Positions 1 through 8,186 of a stretch of 64,000 nucleotides of DNA are shown one piece after another. This DNA is from Bacteroidales bacterium. Lineage in GTDB: Bacteria; Bacteroidota; Bacteroidia; Bacteroidales; JAADJA01. The DNA lies in contig JAGVPB010000068.1 in NCBI GenBank assembly GCA_020052415.1, forward strand, positions 1 to 64,000. The letters are read 5' to 3'. Below the pieces are notes generated by a model. That model had not been told where the DNA came from. It made no database searches and worked only from the letters and a program-made list of their open reading frames with translations. The stretch's first letter is position 1, and each line of letters begins with the position of its first letter. The position numbers were made by a program, and so were the translations under genes.

Positions 1-20
1 AGTCTATTGGAATTGGGGAA

Positions 21-59
21 GGGAAAGGTGCGGGCAGCTTTACCGCCCGCACCTTTCCC
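21..59. terminator. GC-rich 15-bp perfect hairpin, terminator-like
   Basis: The arms at 21-35 and 45-59 are exact reverse complements (GGGAAAGGTGCGGGC and its complement) around a 9-nt loop. The sequence after the stem is C- and T-rich but not a clean T run. It could end transcription coming from beyond the left edge, or be a dispersed palindrome. Confidence 0.45.
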
Positions 60-128
60 CTCCATTCAACACAACCAATCATGTCATTCCGATGGAGTGT
101 AGCGACAGAGGAATCTCATTTACAATAA

Positions 129-168
129 AATAAACTAACTCAGGGAATTTGTTTATGAATTATCCAGG
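129..168. repeat. Dispersed 40-nt repeat, copy 1
   Basis: This 40-nt segment (AATAAACTAACTCAG at its start, AATTATCCAGG at its end) matches 26423-26462 at 38 of 40 positions, with single differences near the middle. Both copies are non-coding. The other copy begins at the stop codon of the M19-like gene. Nothing in it suggests a protein. Confidence 0.8.
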
Positions 169-216
169 TTAAAATTAAATCTTGTGTTCAACTAATTAAT
201 AGAAGTAATTTTTGGC

Positions 217-447
217 GCAAAATGTCTTTTAAGTGAAGCAAAATATCGTTTAAGTAGCGCAAATTGTCTTTTAATCGAAGCAAATTGTAATTGTAGTAAC
301 GCAGAATATTTTCAAAGGGAGACAAATTGTCTTTTATACTGAGAAAATTATATTTTAAGGAAAGCGATATATCTACTGATTGCTGTAATGAATTTTTTAA
401 GGAGAGCATAATATTTTCATAGCTATGCCAAGCAATTCCTTATTGAA
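217..447. repeat. Degenerate tandem repeat with exact 21-nt period (about 11 units)
   Basis: Units start at 217, 238, 259, 280, 301, 322, 343, 364, 385, 406 and 427 without any insertion or deletion. A typical unit reads GCAAATTGTCTTTTAATCGAA; most begin with G and have CAAAwTnT followed by a T run. Sequence drift is large but the period is strict. On the minus strand the units give a heptad-like peptide (LKDNL and LKDIL motifs), which I take as a consequence of the period rather than a gene. Confidence 0.75.
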
Positions 448-491
448 ATAAAATGTTATTTAGCCTTTAAAATTCATAAGATTTATTAAAG

Positions 492-1682
492 CTAAACCTC
501 AAATAAAAAATCATTATACGGATACCGTTCAGTATGTATCCGTTTAACCTCCTCGTAAAGGATACTTTTCAATTCCTCAATGTTTTGCTTTTCAAGCGCA
601 GAAATAAACAGGGTAGGTACTTGTGACCCCGCCATCCAGGTTTTCCGTAGGTCTTCCAGGCTAAGGTTTTCTTTTGTGGATGGCGTCAGGTCGTCTTCTT
701 CTTTTTTAATGTAAGAGTAAGCATCTATTTTATTGAATAAAACAATCGTAGCTTTTCCATTGGCTTTAATGTCGCCAAGGGTTTGCTGAACAATACTGAT
801 CTGTTCCTCAAAGTCGGGATGGGAAATATCAACCACATGAACCAGTAAATCAGCTTCCCGAACCTCATCGAGTGTTGATTTAAACGATTCGACAAGATCA
901 TGAGGCAGCTTTCGGATGAACCCAACTGTATCGGTAATGAGGAAAGGCAGGTTTTTGATCACCATTTTCCGAACTGTTGTGTCGAGGGTCGCAAACAATT
1001 TATTCTCAGCAAATACTTCGGACTTACTTAACAAATTCATAATGGTGGATTTACCAACATTGGTATAACCCACCAATGCCACCTGCACCATTTTGCCACG
1101 ATTTTGTCTTTGCGTGGATTTTTGTTTGTCGATTTTGACGAGCTTTTTCTTGAGCAATGCAATCCTGTCGCGGATGATACGGCGGTCGGTTTCAATTTCC
1201 GTTTCACCGGGACCACGCAATCCGATACCTCCCCGTTGCCGTTCGAGGTGGGTCCACATACCGGTCAGGCGGGGAAGCAAATATTGATATTGTGCAAGCT
1301 CCACCTGTGTTTTAGCGTGGGAGGTCCTGGCCCGGATCGCAAAAATGTCGAGAATAAGATTATTCCTGTCGAGGATTCTGCATTGAAGGGTTTTGTCGAG
1401 ATTCCTCATCTGGGAAGGACTAAGCTCATCATCGAAGATGGCAATGTCTATCTTATTTTCTTCGATGTAATCCCTGATTTCTGCAAGCTTACCAGAACCA
1501 ACAAATGTCCGGGGATCAGGTCTTTCAAGTTTCTGTACAAATCTTTTCACTGCAATTGCGCCGGCTGTATCAACCAGGAATTCAAGTTCATCAAGGTATT
1601 CTTTCAGTCGTTCTTCGTTTTGAGTTTGTGTGATAATGCCGATAAGAACGGCCCTTTCTTTTTTAATCGCAGTTTCTATCAT
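492..1682 (-). CDS. hflX: GTPase HflX
   Basis: HflX is a ribosome-associated GTPase that can split stalled or stress-inactivated 70S ribosomes. The 396 residues match the family's usual length. The N-terminal HflX-specific domain (about 1-195) includes the glycine-rich GGIGLRGPGE motif at 151-160 and is followed by a charged helix. The G domain shows G1 GYTNVGKST (205-213), G3 DTVG (251-254) and G4 NKID (317-320). The gene is monocistronic: downstream is the repeat region, and upstream lies the divergent esterase gene. A TAACTTTG -7 element on the minus strand (1717-1710) lies 28 nt before the ATG. Identification is firm. Confidence 0.95.
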   Translation of the reverse strand: MIETAIKKERAVLIGIITQTQNEERLKEYLDELEFLVDTAGAIAVKRFVQKLERPDPRTFVGSGKLAEIRDYIEENKIDIAIFDDELSPSQMRNLDKTLQCRILDRNNLILDIFAIRARTSHAKTQVELAQYQYLLPRLTGMWTHLERQRGGIGLRGPGETEIETDRRIIRDRIALLKKKLVKIDKQKSTQRQNRGKMVQVALVGYTNVGKSTIMNLLSKSEVFAENKLFATLDTTVRKMVIKNLPFLITDTVGFIRKLPHDLVESFKSTLDEVREADLLVHVVDISHPDFEEQISIVQQTLGDIKANGKATIVLFNKIDAYSYIKKEEDDLTPSTKENLSLEDLRKTWMAGSQVPTLFISALEKQNIEELKSILYEEVKRIHTERYPYNDFLFEV

Positions 1683-1771
1683 TCCCGGTGTTCGATATTA
1701 TATTGACTGCAAAGTTAATACTTTCAGCGGTAGCACTTTTTTGACTAATTTTGAAAAGTAAACAATACAAA

Positions 1772-3208
1772 ATGAAATTGAAATATTACATAGCCGGGTG
1801 CCTCTCTTTTATTTGCTTCCATGCAGGTGCCCAGACCTTTCAGAGTTTCGTTGATGAATTAAATCTGTTGCCGTCCGATCAACGACAATCGGTCGTGGAC
1901 AGTTTTCTGACCGTTAACCCGAATTCACCTTTTACCGAATCAGATACGCTTGCACATTTCTTTTATACCGGAAATGTACAGAGTGTTGGTGTTCCGGGTG
2001 ATGCAACCGGCTGGGATCCGGGTACGGATGTTATGAGCCATATTGATGGAACCAATTTCTGGTATTTTACCGGAATTTATGAAAATGAAGCCCGGCTGGA
2101 TTATAAATATGTAACCAATGGGAGCAACTGGATATTGGATCCCAGGAATCCAAATACAGTCAGCGGAGGATATGGGCCGAATTCCGAACTGGCGATGCCT
2201 GCATATATCCAGCCACCGGAAATAGAATACGATCCAACCTTGCCTCATGGAGTGATATTTGACACTTCTTTTTTCTCTTCCGCTCTTGGGAATTCAAGGC
2301 AAATAAAGGTTTATACCCCACCGGATTACGGACAGGAAACCAAGGAGTATCCGGTAATACTATTTCATGATGGCCCGGATTACCTGGAGTTAGGTGATGC
2401 CAAAAACGTGCTTGATTACCTGATTGGGTATGACCTGATTGATCCGGTTATAGCAGTATTTGTCCCGGCTGTCAACCGAAATGAGGAATATCACGGAAAT
2501 CTTAAAGAAGAATATACTGAGTTTGTTGTAACAGATGTCATGGGATGGGTGGACAGTAAATACACTACGGTCACTGATCCGCATTTCAGGGCAGTTGCCG
2601 GAGCTTCCGATGGCGGCAACATTTCTCTCTGGATTGGTATGAACCGGCCGGAAGTTTTTGGAAGGATTGCAGCCTATTCAAGCAATGTTATTACGGAAAT
2701 TTCAGATGGATTACAAAATGGGCCAATGCTCGATCTTGAATTCTATCTCGATATCGGAACTTATGATATCGGTATTCTTATTCCGTTGGTTCATAATTTA
2801 AAGCAAATTCTTGATGAGCGCGGATATCAATATATTTATCATGAATGGCACGAAGGGCATAGCTGGGGGAACTGGCGGGCACACATTGATAACGCATTAC
2901 AGTTTTTTTTTCCTCACACTAATTCAATTTATGACTTAAACCCTGGATCGGCTATTGGATTAAGTCAGGCTTATCCAAATCCGGCAACGTCAAAGACAAC
3001 AATTACTTTTTCAGGACAGGTTGGGCAAAAGGCTGAATTATTACTGCTTGACGTAACCGGAAGAATAGTGTCTGAGATTTGGTTGGGAAAGCTGGAACAG
3101 GAAACCAGTACAGTCGAAGTTAAGGTAAATCAATTAAAACGGGGATTATATTTTTGCAAATTCACTAATGGTTCGAATATTTTAGTAAGGAAATTGGTTA
3201 TTCAATAA
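1772..3208 (+). CDS. Secreted alpha/beta-hydrolase esterase (esterase D-like) with T9SS sorting domain
   Basis: The start is placed at ATG 1772 (MKLKYY..), 21 nt inside the longest frame, because it begins a signal peptide (cleavage near AGA-Q) and follows a TAATTTTG -7 element at 1746-1753. Residue numbers here count from the TTG at 1751. An E-set/CBM48-like domain spans about 65-155. The esterase D-like hydrolase spans about 165-390, with nucleophile Ser286 in GASDGG and a catalytic His370 in EGHSWGNWR. This resembles ferri-enterochelin or cellulose-degradation-associated esterases. A linker and a T9SS type A domain (YPNPA at 408, ending KLVIQ) suggest export to the cell surface. Substrate unknown. 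Confidence 0.85.
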   Translation: MKLKYYIAGCLSFICFHAGAQTFQSFVDELNLLPSDQRQSVVDSFLTVNPNSPFTESDTLAHFFYTGNVQSVGVPGDATGWDPGTDVMSHIDGTNFWYFTGIYENEARLDYKYVTNGSNWILDPRNPNTVSGGYGPNSELAMPAYIQPPEIEYDPTLPHGVIFDTSFFSSALGNSRQIKVYTPPDYGQETKEYPVILFHDGPDYLELGDAKNVLDYLIGYDLIDPVIAVFVPAVNRNEEYHGNLKEEYTEFVVTDVMGWVDSKYTTVTDPHFRAVAGASDGGNISLWIGMNRPEVFGRIAAYSSNVITEISDGLQNGPMLDLEFYLDIGTYDIGILIPLVHNLKQILDERGYQYIYHEWHEGHSWGNWRAHIDNALQFFFPHTNSIYDLNPGSAIGLSQAYPNPATSKTTITFSGQVGQKAELLLLDVTGRIVSEIWLGKLEQETSTVEVKVNQLKRGLYFCKFTNGSNILVRKLVIQ

Positions 3209-3227
3209 AGCGATTCGACCAGAAATA

Positions 3228-4223
3228 TCAATAGGGTCTGAACCCAATTATTTCCCTCACTAATCTCACGGTAGCCGCTCCGCTTACATGCGCTTTTTCT
3301 TTCCCCATATCCATTACTTTGCGGATATATGTATCATTGGCTTTAAGTTCTTTAATCTTTTCCCGGATGGGAGCTGTAAACAGGATCATGTCTTCAGCCA
3401 ATTGCTTTTTCATGTCGCCGTACCGGATTTCGCATGAATTGTATTTATCATCGAAATACTGAACCGTTTCAGGCTGACTTACAGCTTTCATCAGAGTAAA
3501 AAGGTTTTCAACCGGTTCGGGTTTGGGGGAATTTTTTACAGTCGGTCCGGCATCCGTTACAGCCCGCATCACTTTTTTACGGATGGCTTCGGGTTCATCT
3601 GCGAGGAAGATAGCGCTGTTCTCATCATCCGATTTACTCATTTTTGCCGAACCATCGAGACCGGGAATTTTTACGAGCTCTTCACCAAAATTGTAAGCAA
3701 CCGGTTCCGGAAATATTTCAGCATTATACATCCGGTTAAACCGGCGGGCAAAAGTGCGTGTCATTTCAAGATGTTGTTCCTGGTCTTTTCCAACAGGAAC
3801 CTTATGCGCCCTGTGGATCAGAATATCGGCAGCCATGAGTGTCGGATAGGTTAAAAGACCGGCATTGATATTTTGAGGTTGTTTGCGTGCTTTTTCCTTA
3901 AAAGTTGTGACTCTTTCCAGTTCGCCCATATAGGCATTCATATTCAGCAGGAGGTATAATTCTGCAGTTTCAGGGAGATCGCTCTGAACAAAGATGGTAG
4001 CTATTTCAGGATCCAAGCCGGCTGCAAGATATTCAACCAAAGCCTGTTTAACATTTCCCTGCAGGTTTTGAGGTGTCGGGTGTGTAGTGAGAGAATGATA
4101 GTCGGCAATGAAAAAATAGCAGGTATTTTCATGCTGCATTTTGGTAAAATTTTTCAGTGCACCTAAATAATTTCCCAAATGTAGGTTCCCGGTAGGCCGG
4201 ATGCCACTTAATACAATGTCCAT
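3228..4223 (-). CDS. trpS: Tryptophan--tRNA ligase
   Basis: This is a class I aminoacyl-tRNA synthetase that charges tRNA-Trp in the cytoplasm. The 331-residue length is normal. The HIGH-type signature is HLGNYLGAL near residues 15-23 and the KMSKS loop is at 194-198 (GSAKMSKSDD). The stretch SGIRPTGNLHLG at the N-terminus is characteristic of bacterial TrpRS. It converges with the esterase gene (19-nt gap). No T-box or trp leader is visible upstream. Firm identification. Confidence 0.97.
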   Translation of the reverse strand: MDIVLSGIRPTGNLHLGNYLGALKNFTKMQHENTCYFFIADYHSLTTHPTPQNLQGNVKQALVEYLAAGLDPEIATIFVQSDLPETAELYLLLNMNAYMGELERVTTFKEKARKQPQNINAGLLTYPTLMAADILIHRAHKVPVGKDQEQHLEMTRTFARRFNRMYNAEIFPEPVAYNFGEELVKIPGLDGSAKMSKSDDENSAIFLADEPEAIRKKVMRAVTDAGPTVKNSPKPEPVENLFTLMKAVSQPETVQYFDDKYNSCEIRYGDMKKQLAEDMILFTAPIREKIKELKANDTYIRKVMDMGKEKAHVSGAATVRLVREIIGFRPY

Positions 4224-4305
4224 TTAATCTTCGATTTAAAGTTACTTAGAAAAATTTCAGTCGGCAAATATCCTGATTTAATCTGTAATGAGGTGAAATT
4301 CCCTA

Positions 4306-5856
4306 TCACATTTTAATCTCGTCATTATGTTTATTAAAAAAGTGATATTCAAAAAAATGATATGCTGTATTGGATTTGAGCCGGATCCATCTTTTATATT
4401 TGAAATACCATTTTAAACGCTGTGATTTCAAGCCTTTGGTAAGATATGCAAAAAGATAGGGATGCAGAGCAAGGGTAAGATATTTTTCATTCTGGTCATG
4501 GATCAGGTACCTGAGGTTATTCTCGAGTTCATCAATAAATAAAATGCTGGGCTTGATTTCACCGGAACCATTGCAGGCCGGGCACTTTTCGACGATCTCA
4601 ACATTCATTTCGGGTCGAACCCGCTGGCGGGTGATCTGTACGAGTCCAAATTTGCTGGGAGGAAGGATGGTGTGTTTCGCCCTGTCCTTCGCCATTTCAT
4701 CTTTGAGCTTTTGAAAAAGCTTACGGCGGTTCGAAGCGGACTTCATATCAATGAAATCTATGACAATAATTCCGCCCATATCCCTAAGCCTCAGCTGGCG
4801 GGCAAGTTCAATTGCAGCTTCAAGATTTACTGCGAGGGCATTATCTTCCTGACTGGCTTCCTTGTTAACCCTGTGTCCGCTGTTGATGTCAATGACATGA
4901 AGTGCTTCGGTATGTTCAATGATAAGGTAAATCCCGCTTCTGATCGTGACAATCTTCCCGAAAGAATTCTTTATCTGTTTGTCAATTCCAAAGTTTTCAA
5001 AAATCGGTATCCTGCCTTTATAGAGTTTGACAATGTTTACTTTTTCAGGAGCTATTGATTTGATAAAGTTTTTCGTATCCTCATAAAGAGTCTGGTCATT
5101 GACAATAATATTGTTAAATGTTTCATTCAATAGATCCCTGAGAATAGCAGATGTCCTGTCAATTTCACTTATAATTTTTTGCGGAGGTTTTGCTTTGATC
5201 AGACGCTGGATTAAATTTTCCCATTTTTCAAGCAGATTTTTCAGATCATTATCGAGGTCAGCGACTTTTTTATGCTCGGCGATGGTACGAATGATCACTC
5301 CGAAATTGGCAGGTTTGATACTTTGAATCAGTCGTTTCAGCCGGCTTCTTTCTTCAGCGCTTTTAATTCTTTGTGAAACGGAAATTCTGTTTGAAAATGG
5401 AACAAGGATAAGGTATCTTCCGGCAAATGATAATTCTGATGAAACTCTTGGTCCTTTGGTAGAAATTGGTTCTTTGGCAACCTGAACAAGAATTTGCTGA
5501 CCGGCTGTAAGAACGCCTGTGATCTTTCCGGTTTTTTCAATTTCTTTTTCAATGTGAAATCCGCTGAGAGGTGAATCTTTTATTCTCCCCTGTATCACCA
5601 ATCGTGTAAGTTTATTTAATGATAGCACCTGAGGGCCCAGGTCGAGATAATGAAGGAAAGCATCTTTTTCGTAACCCACATCCACGAATGCTGCATTCAA
5701 TCCCGGCATAATCTTCCTGACTTTGCCAAGATAAATATCTCCTACAGCAAAACCGGTATTGCTCTTCTCTTTATTTAATTCAACAAGGGTCTTATCTTCC
5801 AGCAAAGCTATATCCACTTCTGCAGGACCCGAGTTAATGATTAATTCTTTATTCAC
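4306..5856 (-). CDS. rng: Ribonuclease G/E family endoribonuclease
   Basis: This is a single-strand-specific endoribonuclease of RNA processing and decay. An S1-type RNA-binding domain occupies about 35-125 (GFAVGDIYLGKVRKIMPG). The catalytic DNase-I-like region has the two Mg-binding aspartates in VIDINSGH (Asp323) and VIDFIDM (Asp367), and the zinc-link CPAC is at 425-428. At 516 residues it is RNase G length, without the RNase E scaffold tail. It lies downstream of the HU and mS38-like genes on the same strand, separated by a strong hairpin at 5943-5981 that could attenuate its expression. Confidence 0.95.
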   Translation of the reverse strand: MNKELIINSGPAEVDIALLEDKTLVELNKEKSNTGFAVGDIYLGKVRKIMPGLNAAFVDVGYEKDAFLHYLDLGPQVLSLNKLTRLVIQGRIKDSPLSGFHIEKEIEKTGKITGVLTAGQQILVQVAKEPISTKGPRVSSELSFAGRYLILVPFSNRISVSQRIKSAEERSRLKRLIQSIKPANFGVIIRTIAEHKKVADLDNDLKNLLEKWENLIQRLIKAKPPQKIISEIDRTSAILRDLLNETFNNIIVNDQTLYEDTKNFIKSIAPEKVNIVKLYKGRIPIFENFGIDKQIKNSFGKIVTIRSGIYLIIEHTEALHVIDINSGHRVNKEASQEDNALAVNLEAAIELARQLRLRDMGGIIVIDFIDMKSASNRRKLFQKLKDEMAKDRAKHTILPPSKFGLVQITRQRVRPEMNVEIVEKCPACNGSGEIKPSILFIDELENNLRYLIHDQNEKYLTLALHPYLFAYLTKGLKSQRLKWYFKYKRWIRLKSNTAYHFFEYHFFNKHNDEIKM

Positions 5857-5942
5857 ATTTTAATATCTTTAATTATACACCATTGCAATTAACCAATGAT
5901 GTTCACCGGAGAGAGCCTGGCAAAACCTGAGGGTGGTTAAAA

Positions 5943-5981
5943 TTTTAGAACATAATGCAATCAATGCATTATGTTCTAAAA
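5943..5981 (-). terminator. Perfect 17-bp hairpin between the mS38-like gene and rng
   Basis: Arms 5943-5959 and 5965-5981 are perfectly complementary, with a 5-nt loop. Read on the minus strand the stem is followed by TTTTAA, so it could act as a terminator or attenuator that uncouples rng from the two genes before it. The stem is AT-rich rather than GC-rich, which is atypical for a factor-independent terminator. Confidence 0.5.
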
Positions 5982-6001
5982 CAATGATTTGCCCAATAAA
6001 A

Positions 6002-6091
6002 TTATTTCTTCTTATGTCTGTTCTTCCGTAAGCGTTTTTTCCGCTTATGGGTTGACATTTTATGTCTTTTTCTTTTTTTCCCGCTTGGCAT
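6002..6091 (-). CDS. 29-residue mS38/bS22-like (AURKAIP1/COX24-type) small ribosomal peptide
   Basis: A 90-nt frame too short for ordinary gene calling encodes a 29-residue, extremely basic peptide beginning MPSGKKRKRHKM and ending RKNRHKKK. The central THKRKKRLRKNR motif is the signature of the AURKAIP1/COX24 family, whose mitochondrial member is mS38 and whose bacterial relatives are tiny small-subunit proteins. It starts 20 nt after the HU stop and is probably cotranscribed with HU. What is seen is the peptide and its position; the ribosomal role comes from the family. I am confident it is real because the same motif is typical of Bacteroidota. Confidence 0.85.
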   Translation of the reverse strand: MPSGKKRKRHKMSTHKRKKRLRKNRHKKK

Positions 6092-6111
6092 GATCCATCC
6101 GTGGTTTTAAA

Positions 6112-6396
6112 TTATTTCTTTTTGCTTTTAACTTCGCTGACAAATGATTTGGCAGGCTTAAATGACGGAATATTGTGAGCAGGAATAATAATGGTGGTAT
6201 TTTTCGAAATATTTCTACCGGTTTTTTCAGCTCTTCTCTTGATTACAAAACTTCCAAAGCCTCTCAGGTAAACGTTGTCACCATGAATCATCGAATGCTT
6301 AACTGCATCCATAAATGCTTCAACTGTATGCTGAACAGTAACTTTTTCGATTCCTGTTTTGTTAGCGATGTCTGCTACGATTTCTGCTTTTGTCAT
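6112..6396 (-). CDS. HU/IHF-family DNA-binding protein
   Basis: This is a nucleoid-associated protein that binds and bends DNA as a dimer. The 94 residues cover the full family length. The N-terminal helices begin MTKAEIVADIANKTG. The beta-arm region carries LRGFGSF (45-51), GRNISKN and IPAHNIPSFKP, matching the family pattern GRNPxTGxxxxIPAxxxPxFKPGK, although the usual proline and threonine-glycine of the arm are replaced by ISKN. It is divergent from mutY and heads a likely unit with the mS38-like gene. Whether it is called HU or IHF cannot be settled from sequence alone. Confidence 0.93.
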   Translation of the reverse strand: MTKAEIVADIANKTGIEKVTVQHTVEAFMDAVKHSMIHGDNVYLRGFGSFVIKRRAEKTGRNISKNTTIIIPAHNIPSFKPAKSFVSEVKSKKK

Positions 6397-6445
6397 GATT
6401 TATTTTTTTTAAACATTTGATAATTAATTTCCTAAATCAGGGCTG

Positions 6446-6473
6446 CAAATATATAAATTTTTTCAAATGCCAA
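6446..6473 (-). promoter_or_regulatory. Putative promoter of the HU gene
   Basis: On the minus strand, TTG (6473-6471) is followed after 17 nt by TATATTTG (6453-6446), fitting the Bacteroidota TTG/TAnnTTTG consensus. The distance to the HU ATG is about 50 nt. The region is very AT-rich, so a chance match is possible. Confidence 0.45.
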
Positions 6474-6518
6474 TTAATATATCATTTTTTTTAAGTTTTT
6501 GCTGGTTATTTTTACCAA

Positions 6519-7592
6519 ATGAAATTTTCAGAAATCCTTCTCGGCTGGTACAGCAAAAACAAGCGCGATTTACCCTGGCGGCAAACACGTGACCCTTATA
6601 AAATATGGCTTTCAGAAATAATTATGCAACAAACCCGTGTCGAACAAGGCCTATCTTATTATCTCAAATTTGTAAAGAAATACCCCGAAATTAAATCCCT
6701 GGCAAATGCAAAGGAGGAGGATGTTCTCAGGCTCTGGCAGGGATTGGGTTATTATTCAAGAGCCCGAAACCTCCATAATACCGCTAATTCCATTGTTAAA
6801 GATTTCAACGGGCAATTTCCGGAAACGTATTCTGGGCTGATTAAATTAAAGGGTATTGGTGAATATACTGCTGCAGCAATTGTTTCTCTGGCTTATAACC
6901 AGGTTTATCCCGTTGCTGACGGAAATGTAATTCGGTTTCTGTCGCGTTATTTCGGTATAAAAACACCGGTTAACTCTGAACAGGGTAAGAAGGAGATTTT
7001 AGGATTAGCCGGAAATCTTATTGACACTAAACTTCCCGGTGAATTCAACCAGGCTATAATGGAGTTTGGCGCATTATATTGTAAACCAAAGTATCCTGAC
7101 TGTAAAGATTGTGTTTTCAATTCCGAATGCCTTGCATTTAAGCAAAATTTCATTGATGTTATTCCGGTTAAAATCCGTCGTACCTCAAGGAAAAAGAGGT
7201 ATTTTCATTATTTGGTCATTACCGGTAGAAATAATTCGATCTATCTTAAACAAAGAACGGAGAATGACATCTGGCGAAACCTATACGATTTTCCGCTACT
7301 CGAAAAGGAAACCAAAACAACAACAAACAAATTAATGAAAGAAATTTCAGAGCGATTATTTGTCAATATCAATGAAGTTGATCTGGCTGTTCCGATTGAA
7401 TACAAACATGTCCTGACACACCAGATTATTTTTGCGCGGTTTTATAAAATTGAGATTCCGGAAGCAACACATTTTAATCGAATACCTTCGCTTTTAAAGG
7501 TGAACATGATTCAGGTGGATACAACCGAAATACATAATTATCCTGTTCCACGCCTCATGGAAAAATTTTTGAAAAATATTTATTATTTATAG
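6519..7592 (+). CDS. mutY: Adenine DNA glycosylase MutY
   Basis: MutY removes adenine mispaired with 8-oxoguanine. The 357 residues show catalytic Glu33 in SEIIMQQT, the helix-hairpin-helix LKGIGEYTAAA (110-120), catalytic Asp134 in VADGN, and the [4Fe-4S] ligands Cys188, Cys195, Cys198 and Cys204 in the standard C-x6-C-x2-C-x5-C spacing. The NUDIX-like C-terminal domain that reads the 8-oxoG strand runs from about 225 to the end. It is followed by ssb, gldE and gldD, a gene order typical of Bacteroidota. Confidence 0.96.
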   Translation: MKFSEILLGWYSKNKRDLPWRQTRDPYKIWLSEIIMQQTRVEQGLSYYLKFVKKYPEIKSLANAKEEDVLRLWQGLGYYSRARNLHNTANSIVKDFNGQFPETYSGLIKLKGIGEYTAAAIVSLAYNQVYPVADGNVIRFLSRYFGIKTPVNSEQGKKEILGLAGNLIDTKLPGEFNQAIMEFGALYCKPKYPDCKDCVFNSECLAFKQNFIDVIPVKIRRTSRKKRYFHYLVITGRNNSIYLKQRTENDIWRNLYDFPLLEKETKTTTNKLMKEISERLFVNINEVDLAVPIEYKHVLTHQIIFARFYKIEIPEATHFNRIPSLLKVNMIQVDTTEIHNYPVPRLMEKFLKNIYYL

Positions 7593-7593
7593 A

Positions 7594-7623
7594 TTGTTTT
7601 CAAATAAAAAGTTTTTACATTTG
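7594..7623 (+). promoter_or_regulatory. Promoter of ssb
   Basis: TTG at 7594-7596, a 19-nt spacer and TACATTTG at 7616-7623 form a near-ideal Bacteroidota promoter in the short gap after the mutY stop. The ssb ATG follows 27 nt downstream of the -7 element. This suggests ssb can be transcribed independently of mutY. Confidence 0.65.
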
Positions 7624-7649
7624 TAAAGTAAAACTAAAATCTTAACATT

Positions 7650-8075
7650 ATGGCTGGAATAAACCGTGTAATATTGGTAGGTAATCTGGGGAAAGACCCG
7701 GAAGTAATGACCTTTGAAAGCAATAACAAAAAGGCATCTTTCTCACTTGCAACTACGGAAAGTTATAAAGACAAGAGTGGAAATTGGGTTGAACAAACCG
7801 AATGGCATAACATTGTTCTGTGGGGATACCTTGCAGAGAAAAAGCTTGCAAAGGGCGACCAGGTGTATATCGAAGGCAAAATCAGATCGCGTTCCTGGGA
7901 AGATAAGGATGGCAACAAGAGATATACGACTGAAATCCTGGGAGATAAAGTGCTGAAACTTGGGCGGACCGGTCGCGAAGCAGACACAACGCGTGAAAAC
8001 GGAGCCCAGGTAAGTCCTTCTGTACAGGAAATGCCGCCTGAAATGGAAGCCCCCCAGGATGATCTTCCGTTTTAA
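7650..8075 (+). CDS. ssb: Single-stranded DNA-binding protein
   Basis: SSB coats single-stranded DNA in replication and repair. The OB fold spans about 1-105 (N-terminus MAGINRVILVGNLGKDPE, typical of SSB), followed by a short disordered tail ending in the acidic tip DDLPF that recruits partner proteins. At 141 residues it is short for SSB but normal for Bacteroidota. It sits between mutY and gldE. Confidence 0.97.
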   Translation: MAGINRVILVGNLGKDPEVMTFESNNKKASFSLATTESYKDKSGNWVEQTEWHNIVLWGYLAEKKLAKGDQVYIEGKIRSRSWEDKDGNKRYTTEILGDKVLKLGRTGREADTTRENGAQVSPSVQEMPPEMEAPQDDLPF

Positions 8076-8186
8076 GTCTGTTTAAGCTAAAACTGGCTTA
8101 GGTTGACCGGAACAAACCATGATGAAAAGTTTATTAATTTTGCATCAGTTTAGTTATCTGAGTTTGTTTCACTAATAGTATCTGCT

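Larger units (their letters stand above)
1..491. other. Non-coding, repeat-rich region upstream of the hflX 3' end
   Basis: No convincing gene is visible here. The stretch holds, in order, a 15-bp perfect hairpin (21-59), a segment at about 82-116 (reading GTCATTCCGATGGAG and on to GGAATCTC) of a type I recall as common in Bacteroidota intergenic DNA, a 40-nt dispersed repeat (129-168) with a second copy at 26423, and a degenerate tandem repeat of 21 nt period from 217 to about 447. The only open frame, on the minus strand at 188-409, is a by-product of the 21-nt repeat: 21 is divisible by three, so a stop-free unit stays open through every copy. Confidence 0.7.

Noticed and set aside
188-409. 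Minus-strand 73-residue open frame with LKDNL heptads
   Set aside because: It is fully explained by the 21-nt tandem repeat: the period is a multiple of three, so one stop-free unit keeps the whole frame open. No signal, start context or neighbour supports a gene.
217-447. CRISPR array
   Set aside because: Units are contiguous and 21 nt long with no spacers, and no cas genes are present.
1104-1706. Plus-strand 200-residue open frame opposite hflX
   Set aside because: It is the antisense shadow of hflX with no conserved motif.
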